Notes: generated by a model from the sequence alone, not told the origin. A stretch of 64,000 nt of DNA from Candidatus Thiobius zoothamnicola (GCA_030826945.1 JAPQLC010000003.1:62001-126000); one strand, 5' to 3'. Shown: positions 1-8,910, counted from the first letter of the stretch. Program-made: numbers and translations.

Positions 1-230
1 TTGATGATGGTCTTGATAACCTGTTCGACCGATCCCTGATCCGATACGTCAAGACACATGCCTTGACCTGATAGACCCTCATCCGCCAAATAAGCCGTGA
101 TCGCGTCCGCGCCTTGCTCACTGGTTGCGGTGCCAACAACCAACAAACCTTGCTGCCCCAGATTTTGCGCGATCGCCTTGCCAATGCCTCGACTGGCTCC
201 AGTCACCAAGGCAACTTTTTGTTCCACCAT
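1..230 (-). CDS. fabG: 3-oxoacyl-ACP reductase FabG, N-terminal part (cut by window edge)
   Basis: NADPH-dependent reduction of 3-oxoacyl-ACP in fatty-acid elongation. Translating leftward from the ATG at 228-230 gives a start MVEQKVALVTGASRGIGKAI, with the short-chain dehydrogenase nucleotide-binding motif TGxxxGIG at residues 10-17. About 76 residues are visible; the Ser-Tyr-Lys catalytic part lies beyond the left edge. A purine-rich stretch complementary to cttctcctcc sits just upstream as ribosome-binding site. The gene follows fabH by 37 bp. In the usual proteobacterial operon fabD lies between these two, and here it does not. Confidence 0.93.
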   Translation of the reverse strand, partial: MVEQKVALVTGASRGIGKAIAQNLGQQGLLVVGTATSEQGADAITAYLADEGLSGQGMCLDVSDQGSVEQVIKTII

Positions 231-267
231 GCTTCTCCTCCAAAACGGCTATTCATCCATTCACCGA

Positions 268-1251
268 TCAATAAGTGAATAAGACCGAACCCCAAGTAAA
301 TCCGCCTCCAAATGCTTCCAAAAGCACTTTTTCGCCACGTTTTATACGTCCATCACGCACTGCAACATCCAGAGCCAAAGGAATAGAGGCTGCTGATGTG
401 TTCGCATGTTGGTCAACAGTCACCACAACCCTATCCTTTGACATATTCAATTTACGCGCCGTTGCATCAATGATACGAGTATTGGCTTGATGCGGCACCA
501 GCCAATCAATATCCGATTTTTGCAGTTGATTAGCAACCAAGGTTTCTTCAACAATTTGCCCAAGCGTATTCACAGCGACTTTAAACACCTCATTACCCCG
601 CATATGCGTGTAATGAGGATCATTAATGTTGTCACCCTCGATATCGAATCCAAGTGAAACCCCGCCAGGCACATGTAAAAGTTCTTCATAAGCACCATCG
701 GCATGCAGATGCGTTGAATGGATACCCGGCTCAGTGGAAGCTTCCAATACGACAGCACCAGCGCCATCACCAAACAACACGCATGTGCTTCGGTCAGTCC
801 AATCAATCAAACGGGAGAAAGTTTCAGCACCGACAACTAATGCGCGCTGATGGGAACCGGAGCGAATAAATTTTTCTGCTATGCTGACGGCATAAACAAA
901 ACCGCTGCACACGGCCTGCACATCAAAAGCCGGATGATTTTTCATGCCTAAACGTGATTGCAATAAACACGCTGTGCTGGGAAATATTTTATCGGGCGTG
1001 GTAGTCGCCAATACCAATAAATCGATATCCGCCGCTTTCTTCCCTGCGGCGTCTAAAGCCGCGCGCGCCGCATGCTCAGCCAAATCGCAGGTCGTCTCGT
1101 CATCCGCCGCAATATGCCGCTTAGCTATGCCGGTACGCTCACGAATCCATTGATCGCTGGTATCAATATCAACCATCTTTTCCAAATCATGATTAGTCAA
1201 TATTTTTTCAGGTAAATAACTACCCGTACCAATAAACCGGGTATAAATCAT
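268..1251 (-). CDS. fabH: 3-oxoacyl-ACP synthase III FabH
   Basis: Condenses acetyl-CoA with malonyl-ACP to start type II fatty-acid synthesis in the cytoplasm. The 327-residue protein has the usual family length and the full catalytic triad: Cys115 in AVCSGF, His254 in PHQANT and Asn284 in HANTSA. The N terminus has the expected GTGSYLP. Its start overlaps the plsX stop by 4 bases (ATGA at 1248-1251), which implies translational coupling. It lies in yceD-rpmF-plsX-fabH-fabG, all read leftward. Confidence 0.97.
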   Translation of the reverse strand: MIYTRFIGTGSYLPEKILTNHDLEKMVDIDTSDQWIRERTGIAKRHIAADDETTCDLAEHAARAALDAAGKKAADIDLLVLATTTPDKIFPSTACLLQSRLGMKNHPAFDVQAVCSGFVYAVSIAEKFIRSGSHQRALVVGAETFSRLIDWTDRSTCVLFGDGAGAVVLEASTEPGIHSTHLHADGAYEELLHVPGGVSLGFDIEGDNINDPHYTHMRGNEVFKVAVNTLGQIVEETLVANQLQKSDIDWLVPHQANTRIIDATARKLNMSKDRVVVTVDQHANTSAASIPLALDVAVRDGRIKRGEKVLLEAFGGGFTWGSVLFTY

Positions 1252-2267
1252 GCGCTATCCTTCAACTCTAACAAAGATGTCACCTTATCAGCGATACGAT
1301 GCGCGACATCAGCGCGCACTTCCTTTTTTGCAATACTCAACGCATTCTCGAAAGCCAAAACATCAGCTCCACCATGACTTTTGACCACAATGCCGCGCAA
1401 ACCTAATAACGGCGCTCCGTTATAACGCCGTGGGTCGATACGTCGCTGTAACGACTTCAAAACGGGTAAAGAAATAACCGCAATCAATTTCGTCAACCAA
1501 TTACGCTTATACTCAGCATTCAGAAAATTTTTAATCAGCTTTGCAACACCTTCACTACTTTTCAATGCCACATTACCGATGAAACCGTCCGTGACGACAA
1601 TATCCAGATCTTTCATCATATAAATATCGTCGCCTTCAATGTAACCAATATAATTCAGACCACAACAATCCATCATGGTATGCGCCAGTTTAACCTGCTC
1701 TACCCCCTTAATTTCTTCCTGACCGATATTCAACAACCCTACAGCAGGAGCCGGATCGCCATCAACAGCCGTCACCAGAACAGAACCCATCACCGCAAAT
1801 TGCCGCAGATGTTCAGCACTGGAATCAATATTTGCCCCCAAATCCAGCACCCAGGTACGCCCATCAATTGCAGGGAAAGCAGATATAATCGCCGGGCGAT
1901 CAATACCGGGAATGGTTTTCAGGACAAAACGCGCAGTAGCCATCAAGGCGCCAGTATTACCAGCACTGACGCAGGCATCCGCCACGCCTTGCTTAACCAG
2001 GTTAACCGCCACGCGCATAGAAGAGTCTTTTTTATTGCGTAGCGCGTGTGACGGCGATTCATCCATATCAACGACCTGACTGGCCGCATGAACACGGATC
2101 TGTTCGGATACATCGGTACCCAAATATTCATTAACTGCGGCTTCCTCGCCAACCAGAATTAATTCACAATCCGGGTTCCGCGCTGCGAAATCCAATGCCG
2201 CAGGCACAACAACAGAGGGGCCAAAGTCCCCTCCCATCGCATCCAAAGCCAGTGTTATTTTTGACAC
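1248..2267 (-). CDS. plsX: Phosphate acyltransferase PlsX
   Basis: Converts acyl-ACP to acyl-phosphate, the acyl donor for PlsY in membrane phospholipid synthesis; a peripheral membrane enzyme. The 339 residues match the family length and begin with the hallmark [11 protein letters not shown] (about residues 7-17). Further family features are DESPSHALR and [10 protein letters not shown] (near residues 69 and 101) and the C-terminal [14 protein letters not shown]. It sits 62 bp downstream of rpmF, the classical arrangement that couples ribosome and membrane synthesis, and overlaps fabH by 4 bases. Confidence 0.97.
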   Translation of the reverse strand: MSKITLALDAMGGDFGPSVVVPAALDFAARNPDCELILVGEEAAVNEYLGTDVSEQIRVHAASQVVDMDESPSHALRNKKDSSMRVAVNLVKQGVADACVSAGNTGALMATARFVLKTIPGIDRPAIISAFPAIDGRTWVLDLGANIDSSAEHLRQFAVMGSVLVTAVDGDPAPAVGLLNIGQEEIKGVEQVKLAHTMMDCCGLNYIGYIEGDDIYMMKDLDIVVTDGFIGNVALKSSEGVAKLIKNFLNAEYKRNWLTKLIAVISLPVLKSLQRRIDPRRYNGAPLLGLRGIVVKSHGGADVLAFENALSIAKKEVRADVAHRIADKVTSLLELKDSA

Positions 2268-2329
2268 TAAATAAAGCCTCCCTGATAGTCGGAAAAATCT
2301 TACAGCAAGGCTATATCAAGTGAATATGA

Positions 2330-2497
2330 TTATTGAATAACCTTGCGGCCACGGTAAAAACCATCCTCTGTTATATGGTGACGCAGGTGAGATTCCCCGG
2401 AAGTGGGATCTGTGGAGAGCGTTGAAGATTTCAGTGAATCATGCGAGCGACGCATGCCACGTTTGGATGGGGTTTTACGATTCTGCTGGACCGCCAT
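2330..2497 (-). CDS. rpmF: 50S ribosomal protein L32
   Basis: Read leftward from the ATG at 2495-2497, this 55-residue protein begins [20 protein letters not shown] and ends in [10 protein letters not shown], a clear L32 of the Escherichia coli type. There are no cysteines, so it is the zinc-independent form. An aggaga-like ribosome-binding site lies just upstream (complement of gtatctcct). It is 21 bp downstream of yceD and 62 bp upstream of plsX. Its small size makes it easy to miss, but both the sequence and the gene order are diagnostic. Confidence 0.96.
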   Translation of the reverse strand: MAVQQNRKTPSKRGMRRSHDSLKSSTLSTDPTSGESHLRHHITEDGFYRGRKVIQ

Positions 2498-2518
2498 AAG
2501 TGTATCTCCTAAAAATCG

Positions 2519-3058
2519 TTACTGATCAGATTTTAATTTCGCTAATACGGCAAAAGGGTTTTGTCTTTCCGAAACTGGCGTCTCTTGTTGAAGCCCACGC
2601 GCAGCACACCCGCGCAATGCAGACAATTGCGCCGCACAATTCACATCAGCATGCTTTGGAACATCAGGCACGGCCAGAATAAGCTCATCTTCAATCAAAT
2701 CCGCCAACCGTAACCGGGTTTCGGCCGACAATAATAAAGGTTCATACGGTTCAGGCAGAGATTCCGCTTCCTGCATGCCGGTCACCGGACAAATCAAAGT
2801 ATTGATATCAACCTGGTATTGGAATACCTCCAAACATCGTTGACATGTCAAATTCAATTCAGCCTTCACAGAATTTTTGATGTAGCAACGATGATCCCTA
2901 TCCTTATCAAATATCAACTTGTACTTAACAAGGCCCTCACGATTGGCAAGGATAGAAAGCAAACGAGGCAAAGCCGATACCGGCGCTTCCCCTGAAAACA
3001 CATCTCCCCTGTCGCATAGAAGATGGAGATTGGAGTAAGCAAAAATTTGCGAAAACAT
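2519..3058 (-). CDS. yceD: YceD/DUF177 family protein (23S rRNA accumulation protein family)
   Basis: The 179-residue protein has the family hallmark LTCQRCLEVF in its middle and C-terminal cysteines, and lies directly upstream of rpmF as in most proteobacteria. The family is linked to 23S rRNA accumulation or processing; the mechanism is not visible here. I chose the ATG at 3056-3058 over an in-frame start 33 bases further upstream. The length then matches the family (E. coli about 173 residues), and a good promoter -10 sequence lies in the region the longer form would need to encode. The leader would be very short. maf, often the next gene, is not adjacent. Confidence 0.88.
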   Translation of the reverse strand: MFSQIFAYSNLHLLCDRGDVFSGEAPVSALPRLLSILANREGLVKYKLIFDKDRDHRCYIKNSVKAELNLTCQRCLEVFQYQVDINTLICPVTGMQEAESLPEPYEPLLLSAETRLRLADLIEDELILAVPDVPKHADVNCAAQLSALRGCAARGLQQETPVSERQNPFAVLAKLKSDQ

Positions 3059-3068
3059 GAGCTGCGCG

Positions 3069-3096
3069 ATTATAGCAAGAAAAAAAAGCATTACAA
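3069..3096 (-). promoter_or_regulatory. Candidate sigma-70 promoter for yceD-rpmF-plsX-fabH-fabG
   Basis: On the minus strand a perfect -10 TATAAT (3074-3069) is preceded after 16 bp by TTGTAA (3096-3091). Transcription would begin near 3062, only a few bases before the chosen yceD start, so the mRNA may have almost no leader. The call rests on the consensus match and position only. Confidence 0.5.
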
Positions 3097-3128
3097 TTCA
3101 AAATTCTCACCCCGGATCGCCGTATAAT
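3097..3128 (+). promoter_or_regulatory. Possible promoter for lptCAB
   Basis: A TATAAT hexamer at 3123-3128 on the plus strand lies about 85 bp before lptC. The best upstream element, TTCAAA at 3097-3102, is 20 bp away, longer than ideal. If real, it gives a leader of roughly 77 nt, back to back with the yceD promoter. Confidence 0.3.
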
Positions 3129-3211
3129 TGATACGTTATGCTCCGCCATGTCACCAACATCCAAGCTATTCGCCATCAGCTATCCTTTAACCTAAAATCT
3201 TACAAAAAACC

Positions 3212-3781
3212 ATGCCGCAACATACGGGACTCATCCTGATTCTTGCGCTATTAGCCGGATTCAGTTGGTGGCTATCACAAACCCAGAATCCGCCAGAACC
3301 ACCGGCTTCATTGAATCAAGCATCAGACATCGACTACTATTTAAACGATGTCAAAACAATCACCTTACAATTGGATGGTCAACCGGCACGCACTTTATAC
3401 ACCGACGCAATACGCCATCTATCCCAAAGCGGAATCACTCAACTGGATCATCCTGTTTTGTTCGTTCATCAACCCAATAAACCACCATGGCGCATTGAGG
3501 CGGAAACTGGTGAAATCTCACCAGAAAAAGATTGGATATTCCTCTACGGCGAAGTCCAGTTAACCCGCGCCGCCGCGCCGCCGCATATTCGTCCGGTACA
3601 GCTATACACGCGCAACGCATCCGTTCACCCGAAACGGTCTTATGTCGAAACCGATGAAGCGGTTAAAGTCTATAGTCATCAAGACTGGCTACACGCGACA
3701 GGCATGCGCGCCTGGTTAGGTGAACCCACCAATATTCAACTATCGGGAAGAGTGAAGAGCTTCTATGCGCCACCCAATTAA
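3212..3781 (+). CDS. lptC: LPS export ABC transporter periplasmic protein LptC
   Basis: Bitopic inner-membrane protein that passes LPS from LptB2FG to LptA. The 189 residues start with a short cytoplasmic tail and one transmembrane helix (about residues 6-21), followed by a beta-jellyroll-type periplasmic domain with family features GEISPEKDW and SYVETDEAV. It overlaps lptA by 17 bp and opens the lptC-lptA-lptB operon. The usual upstream kdsD/kdsC genes are absent; the divergent neighbour is yceD. Confidence 0.92.
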   Translation: MPQHTGLILILALLAGFSWWLSQTQNPPEPPASLNQASDIDYYLNDVKTITLQLDGQPARTLYTDAIRHLSQSGITQLDHPVLFVHQPNKPPWRIEAETGEISPEKDWIFLYGEVQLTRAAAPPHIRPVQLYTRNASVHPKRSYVETDEAVKVYSHQDWLHATGMRAWLGEPTNIQLSGRVKSFYAPPN

Positions 3782-4253
3782 CCCCGTCTTGCTATTCAGC
3801 CTGTGGCTTTTATCAGCCCAATCAACCGCATTAGTCACTGATAAAGATCAACCCATTGAATTGGCTGCTGATAGCGTGGAAGTCGATGATGGGAAAGGGT
3901 TAAGCCTCTACAAAGGCAACGTCGATTTACGCCAGGGCACCATACGTTTATGGGCCGATCAAGTCACCATTGAACACCGTGGCGAGAAACCCGGCAAAAT
4001 CATCGCCGTTGGTTCTCCCGCTCGCTTTTTCCAGCAAACGGAAGATGGCCCAATCAAAGCCCATGCCAAGCATGCCCATTATGTTGTCAACAATGAACTG
4101 CTGACACTCACCGGCGACGCCATGCTCATCCAAAACCGGGATGAAATAAGAAATGACCGGATCATTTATGACCGGGCGCGTCATCAAATTAAAGCGGGCG
4201 ACGCGGCGAAAGGCAAACAACGCGTCCATATCACGATCCAGCCGCCTGAGTAA
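3765..4253 (+). CDS. lptA: LPS transport periplasmic protein LptA
   Basis: Periplasmic bridge protein that carries LPS between inner and outer membranes. The 162 residues begin with a signal peptide (hydrophobic about residues 8-21, cleavage probably after the SAQSTA region). An OstA-type beta-jellyroll follows, with the conserved [14 protein letters not shown] and [10 protein letters not shown] segments. It sits between lptC (17-bp overlap) and lptB (2-bp gap), the standard order, so the three are almost certainly co-transcribed. Confidence 0.94.
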   Translation: MRHPINPVLLFSLWLLSAQSTALVTDKDQPIELAADSVEVDDGKGLSLYKGNVDLRQGTIRLWADQVTIEHRGEKPGKIIAVGSPARFFQQTEDGPIKAHAKHAHYVVNNELLTLTGDAMLIQNRDEIRNDRIIYDRARHQIKAGDAAKGKQRVHITIQPPE

Positions 4254-4255
4254 GC

Positions 4256-4981
4256 ATGTCCGCTTTAGCCGCAAAAAACCTGATAAAACGCTATCGTGGA
4301 CGCGCTGTGGTCAACGGCGTTTCCCTGCAATTGGATAAAGGCGAAATTGTGGGCCTGCTCGGCCCGAATGGCGCAGGCAAAACCACCTGTTTCTATATGA
4401 TCGCCGGATTAGTGCATGCTGATGCAGGCCAAGTGTTCATCAATGAGCAAGACGTCACCCACAAAGCCATGCATGAACGTGCCAGACTGGGATTAGGTTA
4501 TCTGGCCCAAGAACCTTCCATCTTCCGCCAATTAAGCGTCAGCAATAATATTTTGGCGGTTCTGGAAACCCGCAAAACGCTATCCCGCTCGCAACGTCAC
4601 ACAATCTGCCAGGAACTCTTATGCGAATTTGGCCTGGAACACCTTTCCGCCAACCTTGGCATCAGTCTTTCCGGCGGCGAACGACGGCGTCTTGAAATCG
4701 CACGCGCATTAGCCGTGGAACCCGCTTTCATTTTACTGGATGAGCCCTTTGCCGGTGTTGACCCGATTTCCGTGATAGATATCCAACGTATCGTGTCACA
4801 CCTCAGCGAACGCGGAATCGGTATTCTCATCACCGACCATAATGTCCGGGAAACCTTAGGCATTTGCAGCCGGGCTTACATCATTAATGAAGGTAAAGTC
4901 TTGACGCATGGCAACGCCGACGCAATCCTCGCTAACCCGGAAGTACGCTCCGTGTATTTAGGGGAACACTTTCGGCTGTAA
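4256..4981 (+). CDS. lptB: LPS export ABC transporter ATP-binding protein LptB
   Basis: Cytoplasmic ATPase that powers LPS extraction by LptFG. All ABC motifs are present in its 241 residues: Walker [10 protein letters not shown] (36-44), signature LSGGERRR (138-145) and Walker [13 protein letters not shown] (159-170), with the switch histidine in [10 protein letters not shown]. Length is normal. rpoN, often next to lptB, is not here; a leftward rhodanese gene follows. Confidence 0.97.
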   Translation: MSALAAKNLIKRYRGRAVVNGVSLQLDKGEIVGLLGPNGAGKTTCFYMIAGLVHADAGQVFINEQDVTHKAMHERARLGLGYLAQEPSIFRQLSVSNNILAVLETRKTLSRSQRHTICQELLCEFGLEHLSANLGISLSGGERRRLEIARALAVEPAFILLDEPFAGVDPISVIDIQRIVSHLSERGIGILITDHNVRETLGICSRAYIINEGKVLTHGNADAILANPEVRSVYLGEHFRL

Positions 4982-5010
4982 AAATCCGTCAGAAAACACT
5001 TCCGCACCAC

Positions 5011-5439
5011 TCAACATTGCTCCCAGGGCAAGCCATGAAAACGCCAACCGCCAAGCATACTACGTTGGTGCTTTTCGTTCAGTTCACCCTCAAACCCTTC
5101 ATCGACATGCGATACATTCTTCACCCCGGCCTCCAGCAAAGCGCGCCCCGCTTCCAAAGAGCGCTTGCCACTGCGGCATATCAGAATCACCGGCGCGCAG
5201 TTCATCTGGTCATCACAAACCACGCCGCCCAGTAACAACTTGCGAATCTCCGCGACAAAATCCGGGTTAACCTCCCAATCCGGTTCATCAATCCAAGGAA
5301 CATGCACAGCGCCGCCTGGATGGCCAACAAAGAGATATTCCATAGTTGAGCGAATATCAACCAATATGGCCCGGCTGTTATCCTGCATCAGTTGATAAGC
5401 TTGTTGAGGTGACAATGCGGTAGGTTCATGGTCTGGCAT
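5011..5439 (-). CDS. Rhodanese-like domain protein (sulfurtransferase)
   Basis: A single rhodanese domain of 142 residues, with VDIRS (27-31), a GHPGGAVHVPW loop (39-49) and the active-site loop CRSGKRS with Cys88, which would carry a persulfide. No signal peptide, so it should act in the cytoplasm. The substrate cannot be read from the sequence. A role in handling sulfane sulfur fits a sox-bearing genome, but tRNA thiolation or cyanide detoxification are alternatives. It is divergent from the next gene, with starts only 5 bp apart. Confidence 0.88.
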   Translation of the reverse strand: MPDHEPTALSPQQAYQLMQDNSRAILVDIRSTMEYLFVGHPGGAVHVPWIDEPDWEVNPDFVAEIRKLLLGGVVCDDQMNCAPVILICRSGKRSLEAGRALLEAGVKNVSHVDEGFEGELNEKHQRSMLGGWRFHGLPWEQC

Positions 5440-5444
5440 GGCAA

Positions 5445-6395
5445 ATGAATCTCTGTGAATCAGTAATTTCTATACTAACATACAAAAAAATGATAAAAGA
5501 GAAATGCATTATTGGTTTTTTATATCTTTTCGCCTACCTACCCTGGTCGGCTATTCACGCCACTGGCTGGCTAATCAGCTATTTGCTCTTCCATTTCAAC
5601 GGACGTGAAAGGCGTAATACCGCAATTAACATCAAAATCGCCTACCCAACATTCAGCCCCCAAAAACGCAGCCATTTAATACGGCAATCTTTATATGCCA
5701 CGGCGCTCACCTATGTCGAAATCCCACGCATATGGTTACGGCCTGAAACCCTTAAAAACCGCATAGAACCCAATGGCGTTGGCGAAGTCATTGATACCCT
5801 GCTACAAAAAAACAACGGCCTGATCTTCGCCATCCCCCATCTCGGCAACTGGGAGATGATTTCAACCGCAATCAACCTCAGTCGCCCATCACTCCCCATC
5901 ACCGCGCTGTATAGACCACCGCGCCAAGCCTTTCTTGAACCCTTGCTGAAACGAGGCCGCACCCAATACAACATTAAAGTGGCCCCCACTTCACGCACTG
6001 GATTAAAGGCATTAAGTCAGGCACTCAAGCACCATGAAATCGTCGCTATTTTACCCGACCAAATTCCTAAATCGGCAGGATCGGCGGCAATCGCTGCGCC
6101 ATTCTTCGGTCATGACGTATTAACGATGACCTTACTGAATCGGCTAGCAGCCAAACATCAATCCCCAGTGCTATTCCTATGGGCCGAACGCTTGCCGGAT
6201 CGGCGATACCGCCTGCAATACTTCATCGGCAATACGCAAAATGCGAACCCGGATACGAAAACTGCAGCAACTGCCATGAATCAAGACATTGAGCGCTGCA
6301 TTACAAGTCATCCCGAGCAATATCAATGGGTCTACCGGCGTTTTGAACCGGTCGATCCGACTCAACCCAATCCATACCATCGTCCAGCCAAATAA
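5445..6395 (+). CDS. Lipid A biosynthesis lauroyl/myristoyl acyltransferase (LpxL/HtrB family)
   Basis: Membrane-bound late acyltransferase of Kdo-lipid A synthesis. The hallmark catalytic motif H-x4-E is present as HLGNWE (His132-Glu137 on this start), with an N-terminal membrane anchor (about 21-50) and the later ILPDQIP motif. The full frame gives 316 residues; an ATG at 5490 would give a protein starting MIKEKCIIGF that fits the family better at the N terminus and removes the tight divergence with the rhodanese gene. Which acyl chain is transferred, and whether it is LpxL or LpxM, cannot be decided. Confidence 0.88.
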   Translation: MNLCESVISILTYKKMIKEKCIIGFLYLFAYLPWSAIHATGWLISYLLFHFNGRERRNTAINIKIAYPTFSPQKRSHLIRQSLYATALTYVEIPRIWLRPETLKNRIEPNGVGEVIDTLLQKNNGLIFAIPHLGNWEMISTAINLSRPSLPITALYRPPRQAFLEPLLKRGRTQYNIKVAPTSRTGLKALSQALKHHEIVAILPDQIPKSAGSAAIAAPFFGHDVLTMTLLNRLAAKHQSPVLFLWAERLPDRRYRLQYFIGNTQNANPDTKTAATAMNQDIERCITSHPEQYQWVYRRFEPVDPTQPNPYHRPAK

Positions 6396-6416
6396 AAACC
6401 CGGCATAGCCGGGTTT
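6396..6416. terminator. Bidirectional intrinsic terminator
   Basis: A perfect 9-bp stem (AAACCCGGC / GCCGGGTTT) with a 3-nt ATA loop lies between the convergent acyltransferase and soxA genes. The A/T-rich arm ends supply a U-run in both directions, so it can end transcripts from either strand. Confidence 0.85.
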
Positions 6417-6438
6417 CTTGACAACCAATGGACCGCAA

Positions 6439-7284
6439 CTATTTACGTGCGGACGGCCCGTTATATTCGATGTCGCTACTCATATGAGTCAGAAAATATT
6501 CCAAGTTACGGAACTCTTCACCTTGCGTTTTATAAGGCTTGGCGCGCATCTGCTTCATGCAACCAGCGAAACGACGATGCAAAGTACCCAATTCACCCCA
6601 TTTAGAACGATAGACCGGCCAATTGGTCGCATGTCCCAATGCCGGACTCAACTGCTCACTGCGGATATATTGGCCGGAGGATTCCATATGGCACGAAGCA
6701 CAGTTGAAGTTTAGTTGACCGCGCCGGGCGAAATAAACACTCTTACCCGCATTGTACGCAGCCAGAGCATCCGCATCAGGGATGGCAACGTTAATTTTCT
6801 GTCCCCGCGACTCATAAGACATATAGGCGAGCAAATTAGCCATAGCCCCCTTTTTATATTTCAATGGCTTTTCACCATTGGCGGTGCGACATTCATTAAT
6901 CGCCAATGGCAACGTCATCACCATTTTACGCGCGGCATCCCAATATGGATAATTTTTACGCTGAGCAGGGTCATCGCCAAAACAGGAACCATAAGTCGCG
7001 CCATTCGCAAATGGCTGGTTCCACATCCCCTCGCCTTCTTCAATCATGGGTTCGTAAGGCGGAAATTCTTCTATCGCCTCCCAATTCTCACGAGACGCCT
7101 CATTAATAGCGTAAACGCCATTCGCATACTCTTGTAATGGAACGCCTGAAAAACGCTTAAAGAAATAATCCTGATACGTTTTCAAGTCTTCGGCAGGCGT
7201 GGTGTCAGTGGCTTTTTTATCCCCAGCAAACGCGCTTGCGCTGATAGCACACAGGGCGATCATGGCGAATTTGACAATTTTCAT
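6439..7284 (-). CDS. soxA: Sulfur oxidation c-type cytochrome SoxA (apparently mono-haem)
   Basis: Subunit of SoxAX, which oxidatively couples thiosulfate to the SoxY cysteine in the periplasm. I chose the start at 7282-7284: it lies 9 nt after AGGAGG and gives a clean Sec signal peptide ending SASAFA (281 residues). There is one haem site, CASCH at 195-199, and Cys242 in FAGCMKQ is the expected active-site axial cysteine. The N-terminal half has only isolated Cys101 and Cys132, so the haem found there in di-haem SoxA appears replaced, perhaps by a disulfide. It is last in soxXYZA. Confidence 0.95.
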   Translation of the reverse strand: MKIVKFAMIALCAISASAFAGDKKATDTTPAEDLKTYQDYFFKRFSGVPLQEYANGVYAINEASRENWEAIEEFPPYEPMIEEGEGMWNQPFANGATYGSCFGDDPAQRKNYPYWDAARKMVMTLPLAINECRTANGEKPLKYKKGAMANLLAYMSYESRGQKINVAIPDADALAAYNAGKSVYFARRGQLNFNCASCHMESSGQYIRSEQLSPALGHATNWPVYRSKWGELGTLHRRFAGCMKQMRAKPYKTQGEEFRNLEYFLTHMSSDIEYNGPSARK

Positions 7285-7396
7285 GAAAGTCATCCTCCTT
7301 TGGATAATCATCTTTGTGTTCCAACTCATTCGCAACAGTCACAAACAAACCAGGAAACACACATCAGTCGCCTTTATAAATTGATAGTTTTAGCGG

Positions 7397-7726
7397 CTAC
7401 TTGATTTTAGCGGTGGCGGACTCACTCCCACCCTTGTTATCCGTCCAGGTCAGAGTGATCTTATCGCCTTTCTTTCCACCATTGAATTTGAATGAAAGAT
7501 AAGGGTTTTTTGAAACGCCGCCGCTCCAATGGGTCGTCATTCTGACAGTCTCACCCCCATCATGCACATGCGTGGCGACCACTTCCTGAATGAAGTGAGC
7601 CGGAATTAATTTGCCCGTTTTTGAGTTCTTGCGCAGCCCGGTTTCCATCGGATGACTCATCAGCGATTTAACCGTCGTTACACCTTTCTTGGCCTTGGCG
7701 CGAATCTTGATGGATTTTTTAGCCAT
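7397..7726 (-). CDS. soxZ: Thiosulfate oxidation carrier complex protein SoxZ
   Basis: Partner of SoxY in the periplasmic carrier on which sulfur intermediates are bound. From the ATG at 7724-7726 (8-9 nt after GGAGGT; an ATG two codons upstream is too close) the protein is 109 residues, MAKKSIKIRAKAKKG onward. Family features include LMSHPMETG, IPAHFI and the NPYLSFKF strand. It has no signal peptide, as expected, because SoxZ is exported with SoxY. It lies 53 bp after soxY and about 110 bp before soxA. Confidence 0.96.
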   Translation of the reverse strand: MAKKSIKIRAKAKKGVTTVKSLMSHPMETGLRKNSKTGKLIPAHFIQEVVATHVHDGGETVRMTTHWSGGVSKNPYLSFKFNGGKKGDKITLTWTDNKGGSESATAKIK

Positions 7727-7785
7727 AATCATTTACCTCCAGATCATTATCATTGAATCATTCAGCCAGTCAGTACGGAGCCTGA

Positions 7786-8268
7786 TCAACCGCCGCAACC
7801 GCCAATAGTGACTTTCACGTTTTTCTTGTTGCTGTATAGCTTGCCGCCAGCTTTGACCAGAGCAACCACATCCCCTGTCTTACCCATTTTGATGCGAGTG
7901 GAAACATTGGCCACAGCACCTTCGCCTAACTTGAACAAACCCACCAAAGGCTGGCCATTCGAAGCCGCCAAAATCGCAATCGACTCGACGCCTTCCATAG
8001 AAGGTTTAACGGTGACAGTGACAGGCACCACAGCACCATTCTCAGCAATATCAGGTGCTTTGATCTTAATGTCAGAAGACTCAACAATATCCGTGCCCCC
8101 CATCGCCGTTTTACCAGCCTCAGCGACGCTTTTGGCATCAAAGGCGGCTTTAGGCCAAGCCGCCATCACGGATTGCGGGGCGAGCAGACCAGCGCCAACA
8201 GCGACGCCTACAGCCCCAGCAGCCATTGAGCCTCTTAAAAAGACCCGGCGTTTCATATCAGTATTCAT
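7786..8268 (-). CDS. soxY: Thiosulfate oxidation carrier protein SoxY
   Basis: Carries sulfur intermediates covalently on a C-terminal cysteine. The 160-residue protein ends in GGCGG with Cys158, the diagnostic swinging arm. The N terminus is a Tat signal (RRVFLRG near residue 7, then a hydrophobic stretch ending near VMAA), so it is exported folded. An AAGGAGG ribosome-binding site lies 8 nt before the ATG. It is the second gene of soxXYZA, 145 bp after soxX. Confidence 0.97.
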   Translation of the reverse strand: MNTDMKRRVFLRGSMAAGAVGVAVGAGLLAPQSVMAAWPKAAFDAKSVAEAGKTAMGGTDIVESSDIKIKAPDIAENGAVVPVTVTVKPSMEGVESIAILAASNGQPLVGLFKLGEGAVANVSTRIKMGKTGDVVALVKAGGKLYSNKKNVKVTIGGCGG

Positions 8269-8413
8269 TGAAATAACCTCCTTAAAAACCTATGGAATTT
8301 TGCGTAAAAAGTTAAGATTGATCGGCGACTCACCGTCACAAAATGCCCGCCCCAGTCAAACAGACTTGATCAGCCATCAAAGCCCGGCAGACCGACACAG
8401 GCGACAGGAACCA

Positions 8414-8785
8414 TCACAAGGTATAAAGGTAATCGACGATTGCATCAATTTCTTTATCCGATAACACCTTGTATTTACCGAAAGGCGGCATGCGAGTGCC
8501 TGGGTTCAGCAGGCTGGCATCATAAATTTGCGCACGCAACTTTTGACGGTCCGGGAAACGCGCCCGCATGGCGACTAATGGCGGACCAATATTACCTGGG
8601 CTGACCCCGCCAGGGATCATATGACAAGCCAGACAATTCCCCTTTTTTATATCAAAAGCAAATTTCTTACCTTCTGCAGTTGACTCCCGTGCGGCAGCTT
8701 CAGCCATCTGGCTTAACAAACCGCCGCCCAGCAATAAACAGCACATTGAAAAGACAGCAACAAGCTTATTGGCGGCATTCCGCAT
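8414..8785 (-). CDS. soxX: Sulfur oxidation c-type cytochrome SoxX
   Basis: Mono-haem cytochrome partner of SoxA. From the ATG at 8783-8785 (7 nt after AGGAGG) it has 123 residues: a signal peptide to about residue 30, haem site CLACH at 51-55, and a methionine ligand in TRMPPFG (Met99). The end, KEIDAIVDYLYTL, is typical of small class I cytochromes c. It is the first gene of the leftward soxXYZA cluster. soxB and soxCD are not in this window. Confidence 0.95.
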   Translation of the reverse strand: MRNAANKLVAVFSMCCLLLGGGLLSQMAEAAARESTAEGKKFAFDIKKGNCLACHMIPGGVSPGNIGPPLVAMRARFPDRQKLRAQIYDASLLNPGTRMPPFGKYKVLSDKEIDAIVDYLYTL

Positions 8786-8803
8786 CACCATTCCTCCTAA
8801 TCA

Positions 8804-8851
8804 TTGATTCAGGTCAATCAAAATGCGGGATTTATGCGACATCCTGCATTT
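8804..8851. promoter_or_regulatory. Two inverted repeats in the sox leader, possible operator
   Basis: TTGATT-6-AATCAA (8804-8821) abuts a second repeat with 11-bp arms and one mismatch (AAATGCGGGAT at 8821-8831, ATCCTGCATTT at 8841-8851, 9-bp centre). They lie 19-66 bp upstream of the soxX start and downstream of the promoter candidate. sox operons are often controlled by an ArsR-type repressor binding such palindromes, so a repressor site is plausible. An mRNA hairpin is the alternative. Confidence 0.4.
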
Positions 8852-8880
8852 TTATCCGTATCGGGTTGTTTAGAATAGAA

Positions 8881-8910
8881 ATAATCACGATACTGTTTCG
8901 CCCATTTCAA
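8881..8910 (-). promoter_or_regulatory. Candidate promoter for soxXYZA
   Basis: On the minus strand TTGAAA (8910-8905) and GATTAT (8886-8881) are separated by 18 bp. Transcription would start near 8875, about 90 nt before soxX, placing the inverted repeats inside the transcribed leader. Confidence 0.33.

Noticed and set aside
4982..5010. Missing rpoN after lptB as a notable event
   Set aside because: The linkage lptB-rpoN is common but not universal, so its absence is weak evidence of anything.
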